Source: Glandiceps talaboti (taxonomy: Eukaryota > Hemichordata > Enteropneusta > Spengelidae). From it: a stretch of DNA of 64,000 nucleotides. The position numbers were made by a program, and so were the translations under genes. This document shows, piece by piece, positions 49,401 to 62,345 of this stretch. Each line of letters begins with the position of its first letter. Position 1 is the stretch's first letter. The stretch covers positions 20,586,342 through 20,650,341 of the forward strand of contig NC_135549.1 in NCBI RefSeq assembly GCF_964340395.1, written 5' to 3'. The notes beneath the pieces were generated by a model. The model saw only the letters and a list, made by a program, of their open reading frames with translations, was not told where the DNA came from and made no database searches.

Positions 49401-50506
49401 TTATTGAAGACTTTGAGTAATCTTCAGAGCTTGTTTATAGACATCTAATACTTCCTGTCTGTCAGTGTCACCATCAACTCTATTAATTTCACTCCCATCT
49501 TTATCCATGCATTCTACTTTGATGGTAATTTTTCCGTTCCCATGAAACGTCCCGCCCGTTACGCAACCGTCGCTGCTCAGACTGTCCGGACTTGAGCTGT
49601 CGTAAGAATGACTACTTGCACTACAGTGTTTATCTGTCAACTGTTTACTTTCGTATTTACTAGAATTTTTCAAGATTCCTTTTCTTCTTGTGACTGTCTT
49701 AGTCGTAGTTGAAGTTGTCTGATGTTGAGTTGATGAAGACGAAGAAGAACTTGTCTGCATATACTTGTAAGTCTGATAACTATACGCTGTGCTCGTGTTC
49801 TGCGTTTTCAAGTTTTTCTTTAGTATTCCTTTTGGCTTGACAACTGTTTCTGTCAGAGTGACGATATTTGCTGCCTGGTCGTTTGTTTCGTCCCCTGCTT
49901 TGAAGTCCAAATCCCTAACACCTTGATCTTCTTCGTCATCAGACATTCTACTGTTCAGTTTCCTCTTCTTCTCACTCTCACCGCAATCAATTTCATCATT
50001 GTTGTTATGGCAACTGTCATCAATAACGCATCCGCTGTCGGCTCCTTTGTACTTGCTGTGTTTCTTCAGAATACTACGTTTGGGTTTGGCGCTAATATTT
50101 ACAACTTTTACACAATGCTCCTGTTTATTTCTCAAAATACTGTCATTTTGACATTGCACATGCAAAACTGTCTCACTCCTAACTTCTCTTGATAATTCAC
50201 TCGTAAAGACGTTATCACTTGCATTTTTCAAAATTCCTTTTAGTTTTGAGTCCAATGATGATGATGATGATTTTCTGTTTCCCTCCAGACTATCATTGTC
50301 ACTAAAACTCTCATCAGAAGATAGAGACACACTGTGCATCTTTTCTAAGATCCTCTGCATCATTGGTGATCTCCTAGGAGACGGTCCATCGTCGCCTAGC
50401 AACAAGTCATAGCCATCATTAGTCCACCAATGAGAGCAGATGTCTTCAATCGTGGCTCTTTTCTTTGGGTTAACAGTCAACATGGTATGAATAAGTTGAG
50501 AGGCAG
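49401..50506 (-). CDS. NUAK terminal exon: kinase end and PP1-docking tail
   Basis: Acceptor tctgcag at 50507-50512. Begins with the split Ala codon, then [20 protein letters not shown], the end of the kinase domain, and runs to TAA at 49401-49403. The tail is Ser/Thr-rich with acidic patches. SILK-type motifs lie at 50226-50237, 50064-50075, 49818-49829 and 49668-49679. It ends with a predicted helix, [13 protein letters not shown]. Confidence 0.95.
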
Positions 50507-53500
50507 CTGCAGATGAATGGAAAATAAAATAAATATGTGTACATATACTCCTAACTAATAAATTATCTTGCTGGGTTTTTTTTTTTTGGTTTTTTTTTTG
50601 GTTTTTTTTTTTTGGGGGGGGGGGTTTAAAGTTTTTTAACATACATGAAGCTGAAATGCTGCGTTGATTTAACATTTATTGCTACATTTAGATAAAAACA
50701 TTTCACTTTTTTTTTCGTTAGTGAAAAATTAAGTAAACTGTCTTTCAAGGACAAATACATACTGGTACACAGTCAGACTCTCTTGTCTGACATTCAGTAT
50801 TAACAAACATCTAATGGGCATATATCATTGCCAACTATCTCTCATCACTTTCACAAGTCCACAGCAATCCAATGTCGATAATCTGTCATCAACTGCCATT
50901 ACATTTTAGTAAAACACAGCTCAAATTATGTTTACATTAATGCATTACTTGAAGGCCATCCACGGAATCCTTAATATAAACAGTCTAAAAAGAATATAGA
51001 AAAAACACTGTGTGTTTGAACAGTTAGAATCTGTACAATGTCTATTGTTGATTTCATGATAACCTTGGTGGGTACTGCACACTGCTGGATAAACTAACGA
51101 CTGTCATTTATATCATTGGAATTTAATCTGAACGTGGTCAAATGACATTCAAGATGGCCGACAGATAAGATGGAAAAACTCCTGTGGATGGATTGACAGA
51201 GGAACATTCTAAGCATTTCACAGGGCTTTTTGCTTCATAGAGAAATAGTTTTTTTGAAAACAATAACTTTAGCAGCGGGTAATACCAACAGCGCAGTTGG
51301 AACAAAAAAAGCATGCAATCAACAAAATTTATCGATGTTTAGACAAATGTATTGTGTGGAGTTTTAATAGTGAAGATTTTTGAATTGCTTGATTATTTCA
51401 ACTATTAAGACATAGTCATCAGTATCTTCAGTTATTATTTCCTACAAAAGCTACATTTTTGATATTTTCATTTTTTGTATGTCATACTATAAACCAAATT
51501 TCAACTAACCTGCTGGATTTGGTGGTTCATAGTAATCAGCCTGTGATATCTGTCTTGTTAACCGACTAAAATCACTGTTATCAAACGGCATAGTACGATA
51601 TACTAGTGCATACAAAATAACACCCAGACTCCAACAGTCCACCTAGCAAATGAAAAAAATATCAACAAAAACTTATCAACTCATGTACATGGATGACTGA
51701 ACTTTGATGGATGAGAAACAGAAGTTTCTTTCTATACTCTATTTCCCAAAAACTTGAATTTGAACTTCGAAGACATTAATTAAAAAACTTTTGCACATGT
51801 AAAGGTGCTATGGTGATATGCAAATAAGCAAACAAGAAGAAGAATCACTCTTTACTGTGAAAAAGAAGACGAGAAAGTAAATTGTTCCGAATTATGGGTT
51901 GTATAAATACCTCCTTAGACTGTATAAATGAAAGTACTAACAATTCATTAGAAAGCCCTACCTCTGGTCCATGATAAGGCTGACCAGTGACAATTTCAGG
52001 TGATGCATACAGTGGGCTACCACAGTATGTATGCAGTAGTTCATCATAACTAAAAGTACTTGATAAGCCAAAGTCAGCTATCTGTAAAATAAAAAAAAAA
52101 TAAAAAAAAAGAATAAGAACAGTACAATAACAGTGGACTGACAGTCGATAGATGAACATTTGTATTCAAGCTAGGGGGTTAAGGCTAGGAATAGGAATAG
52201 TGGTGGACTCCCTAGCATGAGCCCTGATTTCTGCATATACAACGAGTGGACACTTTTCTACGTATTCTTGACAATGATTTAAGTCAAAATTGGAAAATAT
52301 TTGAATCTCTACAACTCTTGCCATTTATAGTGTACTTTGTATGGTGGACACTGGAGTAAAGAAGTACCACACACAAATAACATAAATTACACAAAGTGAT
52401 GTAATCATGGCTACCATATAGGAATGTATCCAATGTCCTCAAATTTAGTTTACACAGGTGCAAGGATACCAACTCGCTGCTAATGTAAGCATAGACCAAT
52501 AACATGTCACATCTGTCTTTGCTTTTTGATGTACACAGAAGGGATAACATATTATTAGTTATATGTAAATTGAATACTTGTCATCATCAATTTGTGTGCA
52601 TATGTCATCACTTTGTGTGCATGATGCCATGACTTGAAGATGTGTAAATATCAGCATTTTTGACAAGTTGGACAATTTTCAATTAACCTTTGCAGATTTT
52701 AATAACGAAATTAGAACTTTCAAACTGAAGGCTTAGCCCTGACTGATTTCTTTTACACTAAACAATGAGTGTTTTGAACTTTTAGCAATGACTAACTTCT
52801 CTGTACAAGGAGATGAATCAGGATGTGGAAACTTTGGACAGAAAAAAAAAATTGAAAGTTCGCCAAGAGAGGTTAAAAGTTGAGATCAACACCTTGGCAG
52901 TAATCTATTACATCAACAGTACCCCTGTTGATTTCAGGATGAAATATATCTGTATACTATCGTCATAATCCAGTTACACTACACTCCTCATCCTGGCACT
53001 ATACGCCAGACTTAGATCACTGTTTGTTTTTTCTACGGTTCCCTTCCTTCATTGTTGCTAAGCAACATCTCTCACGAAAACTTATTCCAGCAGGTTCAAT
53101 GTTGTCAACAGATGCTGCGAGACTATAGGTGGAACTGAAAAAAAATTTGTTGGAAACTTTTCTAACTTTCCAATTCCTGCATGCACTGTTGTTATTAAGC
53201 TGCAACTGAGATGAATGCTCCTGACCAGCAGTTCAATATCACCAGATGCAGCAGTTAGTGGAATTCACCGATTTCAATGACTTCACTGTGTTTGAGAGTT
53301 CTAAATTTTGCTGGAAACGGTTCCCTTTTCACTGTCTACTGTTCCGTACCCTACCCTACCCTACCAATTTGCAGACTTGGTGTACACCACAAAGTCATTA
53401 TACAGTAACTTTAGATGCCCTAATCATCTACGTGCCTTGTCCAGCCTTTTAGGACATTCACATGTACTAATGAGTTGCTAATTTGGGATATAGTTAACTC

Positions 53501-55422
53501 ACATCATGTGTGCTTCAAACACTTTGAAGTGACTTATAGCTAATTGTGGATGTTGTTTGGCAACCATAAACACCCAGGTAGTCAAGTGGCATGATCTGTT
53601 CTGTTCTTAGATAGATTTAAAATGGTAATTGTCACGTAGTTCTATCTTCCTATAGCATGATTAAACTGATCTGTGCAAACGTTCAGTCTAAGCTCATGAC
53701 TTTAACAGTACTTTTTTGTGTCTGTGGTTATCTCTCAAAACTCTTGCACAATTTATGGGAAAGTGACGTTCAGTTAGCTTGATCATACTAATAAGATAAG
53801 ATATATATTGCAATAAATTTTGTTATTAGTGTTATTTGCAACTGGAAAGGTTACCATGGAAACACTTTAGGTCATGCTCAGCAACTTTCTCATAAACTTG
53901 TGAGATTACAGTTTTGAAGTTCAGAGAAATGAAAATTCTCATACACAAACACAAAATCTTCCAAAACCCACTACTGTAATAATATAAATTTCAACTCTGC
54001 ACAGATGATATAATTTACTTGCAGAGTGAAAAAAATAAGAAGAGAAAATATCTTGCAAAGAGTCAGAAAAAAAAAATTCTATTGGGACAACAACACCTCC
54101 TATCACGGGCAAGTGATGTTATCAACCTCTGAGATACCACTCTTATCCCTTCATTTTGAGACCGCAGGTTCAAATTACACACTGTCAGATATTATAAACA
54201 CTATAGCCTTTTATTTTTAGACCCAAGATTCGTTATTCATCTTCTTGTGACAGCTCACTGATTGTAAAAAACTAGGGACATCTCTGTTTAAGCACCCCAG
54301 CTGAAACAACAGAATTTGTGCAAAAACAACAGCACAAAAACAAGAACCAAAATATTTAGACTTACTTTTATATTATAGTCTTCATCAAGTAGTATATTTT
54401 CTAATTTCAAGTCTCTGTGGACGATGTTATTCTGTGGATTTGGAATAGAGGAAGAAAAGAGATTTTTAGAACAGCTAGTTGCAGAATTATACAGTAATGG
54501 TATTGATGATGAATCAGACCATGTAGATATATTTTGAAAGCACGCATGAAAGTTCGCATGAATTTCAAATTTTTTCAACCTGATTGCCCACTAGCTGATA
54601 GCAAAAGCTATCACTTTTTTTGGCCAATTTGTAAAATATATTCTCTAATATCAGACTTGTACCTTCAGTTAAGGTTGTGTGAAATCTACCCAAGTCAGTC
54701 AGAATTTTGACTGGAATTCCCAAACAAAATTACTGTACGCATGAAAATCTACATTTAATCAGTTTTACCAGATCATTTTATCCTTCTGTTACTTGAGTTT
54801 CAAAAGCACAAAGATATATAAAAAGTTTACAGCGCTGACAATCTAAGCATAGCATTTGATTTGAAGACATAAAACTTGTATGTGTCTACTGAGTAAAATG
54901 TCATGCTAAAGCTTGTTAGTGCTGTAGGTATTCAGAAAATATCAACTGAATCGATCAGTTTCTAAGAATCACACATTTAAATCTACAACTGAGTGCACGC
55001 GTGTTCAAATCACTATTTTAGAACAGAATGTGTTTTTTTTTCGAAGTTGAAAACTTGCCGGTATGCAAAAAATGCATGAGTAGAAACCTTTGTGGTGATA
55101 AATCTAAGTGGTTTGCTATACCAATCATATTTTGTATGACTACCAATTCACCATACTATGCAGAGGTCCGCAAAACTTGGCACCAAAACACTGTGAAGAG
55201 ATCTACAAACCAAACTTGGCATGAAGCCCTGGACCAGATGTGTGTCTCTAGAAATCCAATTTGAACCTACCCTATGACAGTAATAAACAGCTGATGCAAT
55301 TTGACGGAAGAATCGTCTACATTCTGATTCGGGTAGTCGTTTAACGGTGTTGAGATAGTCGTAGAGTTCACCACCGTTGGCGTATTCCATGACAATAATG
55401 ATCTTGTCAGTACTCTCAAACA
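49401..55422 (-). CDS. NUAK-family protein kinase, 3' part of gene
   Basis: AMPK-related Ser/Thr kinase, activated by LKB1 and acting on myosin phosphatase in family members. Five exons in transcription order (55271-55422, 54366-54431, 51962-52081, 51510-51642, 49401-50506) join in frame to 524 residues. Counting from the first full codon: hinge [14 protein letters not shown]; catalytic HRDLKLEN (55-62); DFG (75-77); activation loop [16 protein letters not shown] with LKB1-target-type Thr90 preceded by Leu-His; SPE (99-101). The kinase domain ends near HWWTNDGYD, close to the NUAK HWW motif. The Ser-rich tail has three GILK motifs and one SILK, the type through which NUAK kinases bind PP1. 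The N-lobe (glycine loop, catalytic Lys) is absent: I found no such exon from 55423 to 64000, so it probably lies to the right. NUAK1 versus NUAK2 cannot be told in an invertebrate. Confidence 0.92.
51510..51642 (-). CDS. NUAK exon: kinase subdomains IX-X
   Basis: Acceptor tgctag, donor gttagt. Encodes [20 protein letters not shown] and [15 protein letters not shown]; ends one base into a codon. Continues directly from GPE of the previous exon. Confidence 0.95.
51962..52081 (-). CDS. NUAK exon: DFG and activation loop
   Basis: Acceptor tttacag, donor gtaggg; 40 codons, phase 0. Encodes [23 protein letters not shown] and GQPYHGPE. The loop Thr lies in the LxT context favoured by LKB1. Confidence 0.97.
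54366..54431 (-). CDS. NUAK exon: catalytic loop
   Basis: Acceptor ccacag, donor gtaagt; 22 codons, phase 0. Encodes [18 protein letters not shown] with the catalytic Asp and metal-binding Asn. Confidence 0.96.
55271..55422 (-). CDS. NUAK exon: hinge and C-lobe start
   Basis: Acceptor ttttatag, donor gtaggt (minus strand). After two bases of a split Val codon it encodes [23 protein letters not shown] and [14 protein letters not shown]. First exon of the gene seen in the window. Confidence 0.93.
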
Positions 55423-55720
55423 CTATAAAATAAAAGGAGAGAGAAAAAAAATCAAGATTAATATATATATACACACACATGGGTACCAGTTATGTTGTTT
55501 ATGAAAGTATGAATTTAAAATTCTACTAAAAATCTTTTACACATTTTACTTTTATCCAAACTCACACAGTTTGCATATCTGGAAAGATGCTTCAAGTATC
55601 AAACATTTTTTGCAGTGTAAAAATTCACAATCTGAAATTTTTCAATAGAATTTACTGAGAAGTTAACAAGTACAAAAAAATGGCTTGAGTGTAGTTTACA
55701 TTTCTCTCATTAGTGAACTG

Positions 55721-55749
55721 CTGTCTGTCTGTCTGTCTGTTTGTCTGTC
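55721..55749. repeat. (CTGT)n microsatellite
   Basis: Seven units with one TTGT interruption. Confidence 0.93.
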
Positions 55750-56341
55750 AAGAACCCTATACCCCTGCTGTCTGTTGTCTGTCTCTGTCAGGAACCAAAT
55801 ACTCCACAATTACCATTTAATTTGGAATCAAAACACATAAGGACAAGAGTAAGAGTCAAGTTTTGTTTGCATAGTATTATTATTCAGTGATTCTATTTTT
55901 ATCTTTAGACTCATATAAAGAAAGGCTGTTCTTTCACAAAATACATGCACAATGTACTCCTGAATTCAAATGTTAAGGACACCTTTAGAATTTAACTTAT
56001 ATATTCCACTGAAAGTAAGTACAGATTATATAGATTTCCCACATATTCCAAAGTGCAGTGCACACATGTAATTTCTCGTTGTTCTGGAAAAAATACTTTT
56101 CCCTTTTTTTTATTTTTTTGAAAATTTCAGAAGCTATAACTAGAGCTGACATACTTCTTGTAGTTTAAACTCTGGAAAAATAGTTTTGCCCTTTTTTTAT
56201 TTCAAAAGATTTTCAAAAGCTGTTTGCTGTTGCTATACATTTAACTAGAGCAGGCACTCAGCTGATCTGTTTTTACTCTGAAATGTCAATGACTTTGTAA
56301 TCAAAGAAAACTATACATACTAGGTAAACTTGTTCAACTTG

Positions 56342-56807
56342 TTTACAAGTCAAAATAAATACAACTACATCACATGAAATTGTCAATATTTGATTAAGGG
56401 GAGAGACGCAATTATGAGCCAAATGGTGACATCAGATTGTACCAACCCAAACATTTTTCTGAAAACAGGCTATTTAGTAAATATTATTGTTTACAAGTCA
56501 AAATGAATACGACAACAACACCTGAAATGGTCAATATCTGATTTATGGGAGAGACTACAATTACAAGCCAAGGGTGACAAATATAACACCAGAGTGTACC
56601 AACAACACCAACCTCTTGTGAAAACAGGTTATCAAGTAATTATTAATGTTTACAAGTCAAAATAAATACAACAACATCACCTGAAAGGGTCAATTTTTGA
56701 TTAACGGGAGAGACTGCAATTATCGAGCCAAAGGTGACTCAATACTGAGCACCAATCACATCACTAACAACTTTTTGTGAAAACAGGCTATCTAGCAAAT
56801 ATCTGTC
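56342..56807. repeat. Three tandem copies of a 148-159-bp unit
   Basis: Copies start at 56342, 56490 and 56649, each with TTTACAAGTCAAAATRAATAC, a GGGAGAGACT-CAATTA block, GAGCCAA-GGTGAC and GAAAACAGGYTATC. They are diverged by substitutions and small indels. Confidence 0.88.
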
Positions 56808-57149
56808 ACAAGAACCTCTACTGGATCGTAAGAAATTACAATCTAGTAGAAACACTTTGGAATCTCAGTTTTCTGATCTTGATCTGATTATGGGTATCGA
56901 TTGCAATGTTTGGTGTTGGGCTGCTAATAGACTTTTATCTCTTTGGTGTTGTTTTTCTTAAATTACAGGACTGGTATGATTATCCAAAGATTTCAAATGT
57001 TTTATATCGGGTGAAGGTTATTGGAAAAGATGTCTTATATATATGCAAGGAAATAAATATTTGAATATTTTGAAGTCCAACTATGAGTTTCGAGAAACAA
57101 CTTTTGGAGATACACAACTTTTGGAGGGAGCAAAGTTCTGATTCTGCAG

Positions 57150-57321
57150 GTGGCTTAGATCATCCCTATTGGTTTGTACTGATGATTGACAGGTGGCTGA
57201 GATCATCCCTATTGGTTTGTACTGATGATTGACAGGTGGCTGAGATCATCCTTATTGGTTTGTACTGATGATTGACAGGTGGCTGAGGTAATACCTATTG
57301 GTTTTTATGGATGATTGACAA
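57150..57321. repeat. 43-bp minisatellite, four units
   Basis: Unit parts GTGGCTGAGATCATCC, CTATTGGTTTGTACTG and ATGATTGACAG repeat four times over 172 bp; the last unit is the most diverged. Confidence 0.93.
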
Positions 57322-60300
57322 TTGGGGCATCTTTTGCAATCTACTGAGTTGACAGAAATGCTAATGGGGTGGGGGAAGGGGGTGGGGTTATCTGGCTTTG
57401 AATTCTTTTTGTCAATTATTTACAACATAAACACTGAAATCCAAAAACTATTTTTAAATAAAAAAACACAACTTTTTTCAAAACATCTGGAAAAAGATTT
57501 ATGTCTGACCTTGCAAATGTTTATCATAATTTTATTCATTGACATAGAGAATCAAGGGTCTGTTAATCTCTGCTTTTCTAAACACAGATAAGTTTGGCTT
57601 TATTTCAAGTATTTCCATCATGCAAATATTTATCAATTCTTTTGACACATCTATTCAATTTCAAAACAAAATCTTTTTTATGCACTTTGAATTTATCATA
57701 ATTTCTATAGATACAAACAGTTATACGAGCATTACAATTTCATTAAAATTTTTCACTTTTATGCAATTTTTTTAACCAAAATTCGGTAAAATTTTAACAA
57801 AAGGAATACAGGATGTTTCTCTGCATGCAGTGTAAAAAAAAAATCCCAGCCCTTTATTTCTTGAATAAGAAGAAAAAAGAAACTCTGTTCATGAACAAGT
57901 GTCACCGCCACCGCCATGACTGTAGATGATATTGACAGTCAAGACACTTACTTATTCTTTGGCATAATATTAAGGGCGGGTGAAAATTTAAAAAAAATAA
58001 AAATATTTTGATGGTAGAGCTGAAAATTTGGGTCGGTCGGGTAATGACAAAGAGAAGAAAAAAAATAGTGTCACCCTTACACAGACAGTAGTAAAAAAGA
58101 CCTCTATGTCACTTTAATACTTTTAGAAGTGCGAGAACAATCAAAGATAAACCGCAAAAATTAGATAACAATGAAATTATCAGCGTACGACAAATGGGGC
58201 AAAGACAATAAATTCCTGTTTGTCAATGTAGCATCAACTCACCCAGCTATAAAGTAGGCATAAACAGTGAAAGCAAAAAACACCGCATTTCACATCAAGT
58301 GATCATTAAATAACACGGGTATTTAAAGTAATGTCGATAACACTCTCTACACTTCATAAAAAGTGTGGTATTTTGGGGAGGAGAATGACAGAAAAATGGG
58401 TTTCTTGTCACTGTTTCGGTGCAAAAGTCATGAGAAATTTTTAGTTGACCTTTATGTTGGAACTTATTTTTTTTATTTTTTAGACTCTATCATTTAAGTA
58501 ACTGTTATTGTGTATTGAGGCACCCGGATGTAACATTCTCGATCTAATTTCAAATTGCGTCTTTTTGAAGTCAAAATGCTAAACTGGTCCAGCAAAATAT
58601 TTTTTTTTTTTTATTTTTTTTTTTTACTGTACTGTGTTCTTTACAGTTATATATATACATATTGTATTCCTTTCTATAGAAAATACACTTCTGACTATTT
58701 TAGACAAAAAAGTAAATTCTTATCATGTTGTCTTTATACATTCTAACTACCTAAATGGAATACATTATGAAAGCAATGTGAATACAGAAAATAGCATTGT
58801 GGAAAATGGACAACTACTGCACCTACATGTAGCCATTGTTTGAAAAAGAAGTTGCACGAAAACAACAATGTGAAAGGAAATACATATGTATATCGTGAAG
58901 AATGCATAAAATATATACATTTCTATAATAGTGAATTTGTAGGAGACATACATCAATTCTTTTAATAAGCTAGGACTGCACTATAAATGGTTTGTTTGAT
59001 AGATGACAATGTTGTTGGCAGTCAACTATGACATTGTACTAGGATTACCAGTTACCACCCAAGTTTGCCAACATAAATGATCTCCATGCAAGAGAGATAG
59101 ACCACCACAAAATCCATCCCTCACACACACAAGGGCATGCAATACCAAGGGAATATTAAAACTAGACTAGAATACAAAGAGTTGCACCCATAAATGAACA
59201 ACAGCTTTGTAACGATAGGTTGCATGAAACGTTTATACGACTATTTTCCACTTCATTGGAAATCGGGCATGCGAGCCAACAAATGTGAAGAAGAAAAAAA
59301 GACAGACGGACGTACAGTACATAGGTTGAATTAGCGTTAGGTTTTAGCAAAGGGTCTTCTAAACACAGGTTGATATACACTGCCTGTATCCTACACACTA
59401 CTAGACTTTTAACAAGTTTAGGTACATCTGTATCACATCACATCACAGCCGTCACTCTACTTCATTACATGATCTTTCAATTCACTTATATACAAGTGAC
59501 GCCGGCCGACTGGAATCTGTTAAAAACTAATTCTAAGTTGTCAAACTTGCTAACCACACACAAGCCAACCTACTTTTGAAGTTCAGGGATTTGGCCATAT
59601 TCAGTGGGCAGGTGTTCTTGCAAACTCCCCCCCCCCCCCCAGCCGCCACCTGACACACAAACTGTCCAAACTACAATTATTTACCCAGTCTCCAGTAACA
59701 GAATGGGATAACTTGATGCATTATTTTTCATTTTCCATACTTGACATGAAAGTTTTTATTAAGATATTCTGATGCTCTTTCTCTTTAGATTTACGATCAT
59801 AACACCAACTTCCGGCAGACTTTCATTTTTTTTTAAATTCTGAAAATTTGATAAGGTCAACGTCTCACTATTGCAAGAAATTTAACTACACCATCTTTTT
59901 TTATTTGCAGAATACTAAAATAAACATTTACAAATTAGAAATATAATCGTGAAAATACAAAAAAAGTTGACCATCATTTCATTTTATTAACTCAGTGAGT
60001 TTTATTCTGAACTTTTTTTAAAAAGTCTCACATTCCAGCTTCGTTTCGTGGGAAACGTTAGCTTATTCAAAAGGTTAAAAGTTTAATTTCTATCTTCAAC
60101 CTTGAGTAGAGAGCCATTTTTTACTCTTGAAAACTTCAAGTGGAAATCAGGGGCTTTTACTGGCACGATACTAAATATGTTAATTCTCCTTAAACACAGT
60201 ATCGCTTGTGTTAAACTTGTCATTACATGTGATCAAAATACCGTAAGTATTCATTTCACATCGGTAAACCACTCCCGAAATGTCTTCCAAAGTGAAAAAC

Positions 60301-60793
60301 AATCTTGTTCCATGTTTTATCAGCGAAAGGAAGATTTATGAGAGCAGAGGGAGTGAAAGTTAATGCTATCTCGATTATATGCTTGTATGTTGGCTCTCTT
60401 ACTTTCAATGGGCGAAAGTTCAAAAGCGACATACTTTTCATTTCATCTTAAAAGAACTGAGATTTATTCTCGTAAGATGTCATAGCTGACTAATTAACCA
60501 TGCAATAAATATCAACTAAGTATATGTATACATGGTATCAACAGGTTTTCCTTTACAAAAAATGTGACATATTTTTTCTTCTTTTAAACTGAAGTGAGTT
60601 GTGGAAACATGATTTGCGGCACTTCAAGTTTTAAAATAAACATGATCCTGGTTTCTGTAATGTGTCTTTTATCTAAAGGTAATTGATGTCATGAAATGAT
60701 GGGCACTAGTATTGCTGATCTTCCTCCTCCCTTTTCCTATGAAATACCCGACACTGTAGAATCTCTCTCCCACTGGATGTAAGCGCCAAAGGT

Positions 60794-60818
60794 GGGGGGG
60801 GGGGGGGGGGGGGGGGGG
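60794..60818. repeat. Poly-G tract, 25 bases
   Basis: Uninterrupted G run; on the opposite strand it gives poly-Pro frames that are not genes. Confidence 0.97.
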
Positions 60819-62039
60819 TGTCCCTCTGTTCTGCATTCTTCCCATCAATCTGAGTATTGTACAACTCATTCTCAATATAATCCCTCATGGACACCACATT
60901 TGTTAATACCTGTTCGATCAGATCATATCATAATAATTCTGAAACTACATCCATCCTGCTCCAACTGATCCAATCGGTTGATGCAAACATATGATACTTT
61001 CCCATCTCTCACCCCCCACCCCCACCCCCTCTTCCCCTCTTCATATCAGTACACAGTGTACCTTAGAAGTATTGACAGTTACTCTTGTAAACCATTTAGT
61101 ATCATTACAACAATTCAAGACCTGGTGGTTGTGTTCAACAACAAACAATACTATCAAGTGCTCCTCAACTGTTTATTACATATCAAACTTTCATAGTAAT
61201 ACAAACCAGCAATGTCAAAAAAAAAACAGGTATTCTCTTATAGTGCTAGGTATGGAAAAATAAACAACATACATACATGACTGAACTGTTAGTTCCTACC
61301 GAGGCATTCCGACCACACCAAGCAAAACGCTCTGCATGATGGCACAGTTAGTTTAAAACGCATGGAATGCACCCCAGACATGAACCTGCATACGGTGTAC
61401 AACTTTATATGTTTATTCAACATAAATGGTCCCAACTCCTTCTGAAGCTCTGTATTCTTCTAAACTATCAAAGTGTAAAACAAACAGGCCCATGGTGAAC
61501 ATCCTCAGGAGATTGTCTGAAAGGCTTTCACTTCATTAAGTTCTTTTTCGACTCAAATTCTTTTCTAGAGCCCTACTTCAGTGGGTTAACAAGACATTCT
61601 CTGCCTCCAGGGATGTCAACAGCAAATTCTTCCAATGACAGCAGTGGAATTTTTACCTCGCAGTATTTTAATGTTTTTTTCTTTTTTGTTATAAAGGAAA
61701 AACACCATCGGAGCAGAGAAAGTTGGGAAGGAAGGGACCACAGGTGTAGATAGCAGGATCAAATTACTGAATTATCTATTCTCTATGGACAGAACAAGGC
61801 ACATATGCACATGTTCTGAAAATAACTTGCTCTGTTTCACTCATCAGAATTTAAATATAGCTGAAGGGCAAGCTTGGACAATGTCGTCCTTACTTGACTT
61901 GCTGTAACAAGGCAGAACACTGGTTAAGAAAACTTGACCCCTGTATGTGTACAACATGAATATAAAATTCGCAATTTTTTTTTTTTTTTCATCCCTTTGG
62001 TTGTCATTAGCCACAATTTTGACATCATTATATTCACAC

Positions 62040-62345
62040 AGACTTTTTCTCTATATTCAGTCTAAAATGTAGTACAAACCAAAAAAAGTTATTTTTGTTT
62101 TTGTTCAACTTTTTGGTGGGTAACTCTGAAATTTTGAAATTATTCTATAGACAGAGAATTTTCCTCAATATCCTGTCCAAAAATACTATAGAATTGTACC
62201 AAAAAAATTTACAGCTAAAAAGAAACTTTTTGGCAGGAAAGTACTTAAATTATTGACATTGTTTAGAAATAGATTTTTTCTACATCCAGTCCGAAACATT
62301 TTGGAATTGTAGCAAACAAGAATTTTGGCGGGAAAATATTTGCAT
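62040..62345. repeat. Diverged tandem repeat, about three copies of 115 bp
   Basis: Recurring order of TTTTTCTM, CAGTCTAAAAT or CAGTCCGAAAC, a GTA(CC/GC)AAA block and TTTTGGYGGG. The copies are clearly old and partly degraded. Confidence 0.55.

Larger units (their letters stand above)
50507..55270 (-). other. NUAK introns within the window
   Basis: Four introns (50507-51509, 51643-51961, 52082-54365, 54432-55270). Contents include a T/G homopolymer run near 50577-50623, a palindrome GTTGCTAAGCAAC at 53054-53066 and two loosely similar segments near 53090-53160 and 53225-53330. No extra exon recognised. Confidence 0.7.

Noticed and set aside
54160-54182. Possible tRNA B-box (GCAGGTTCAAATTAC)
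   Set aside because: No matching acceptor stem, A-box or anticodon arm could be drawn around it.
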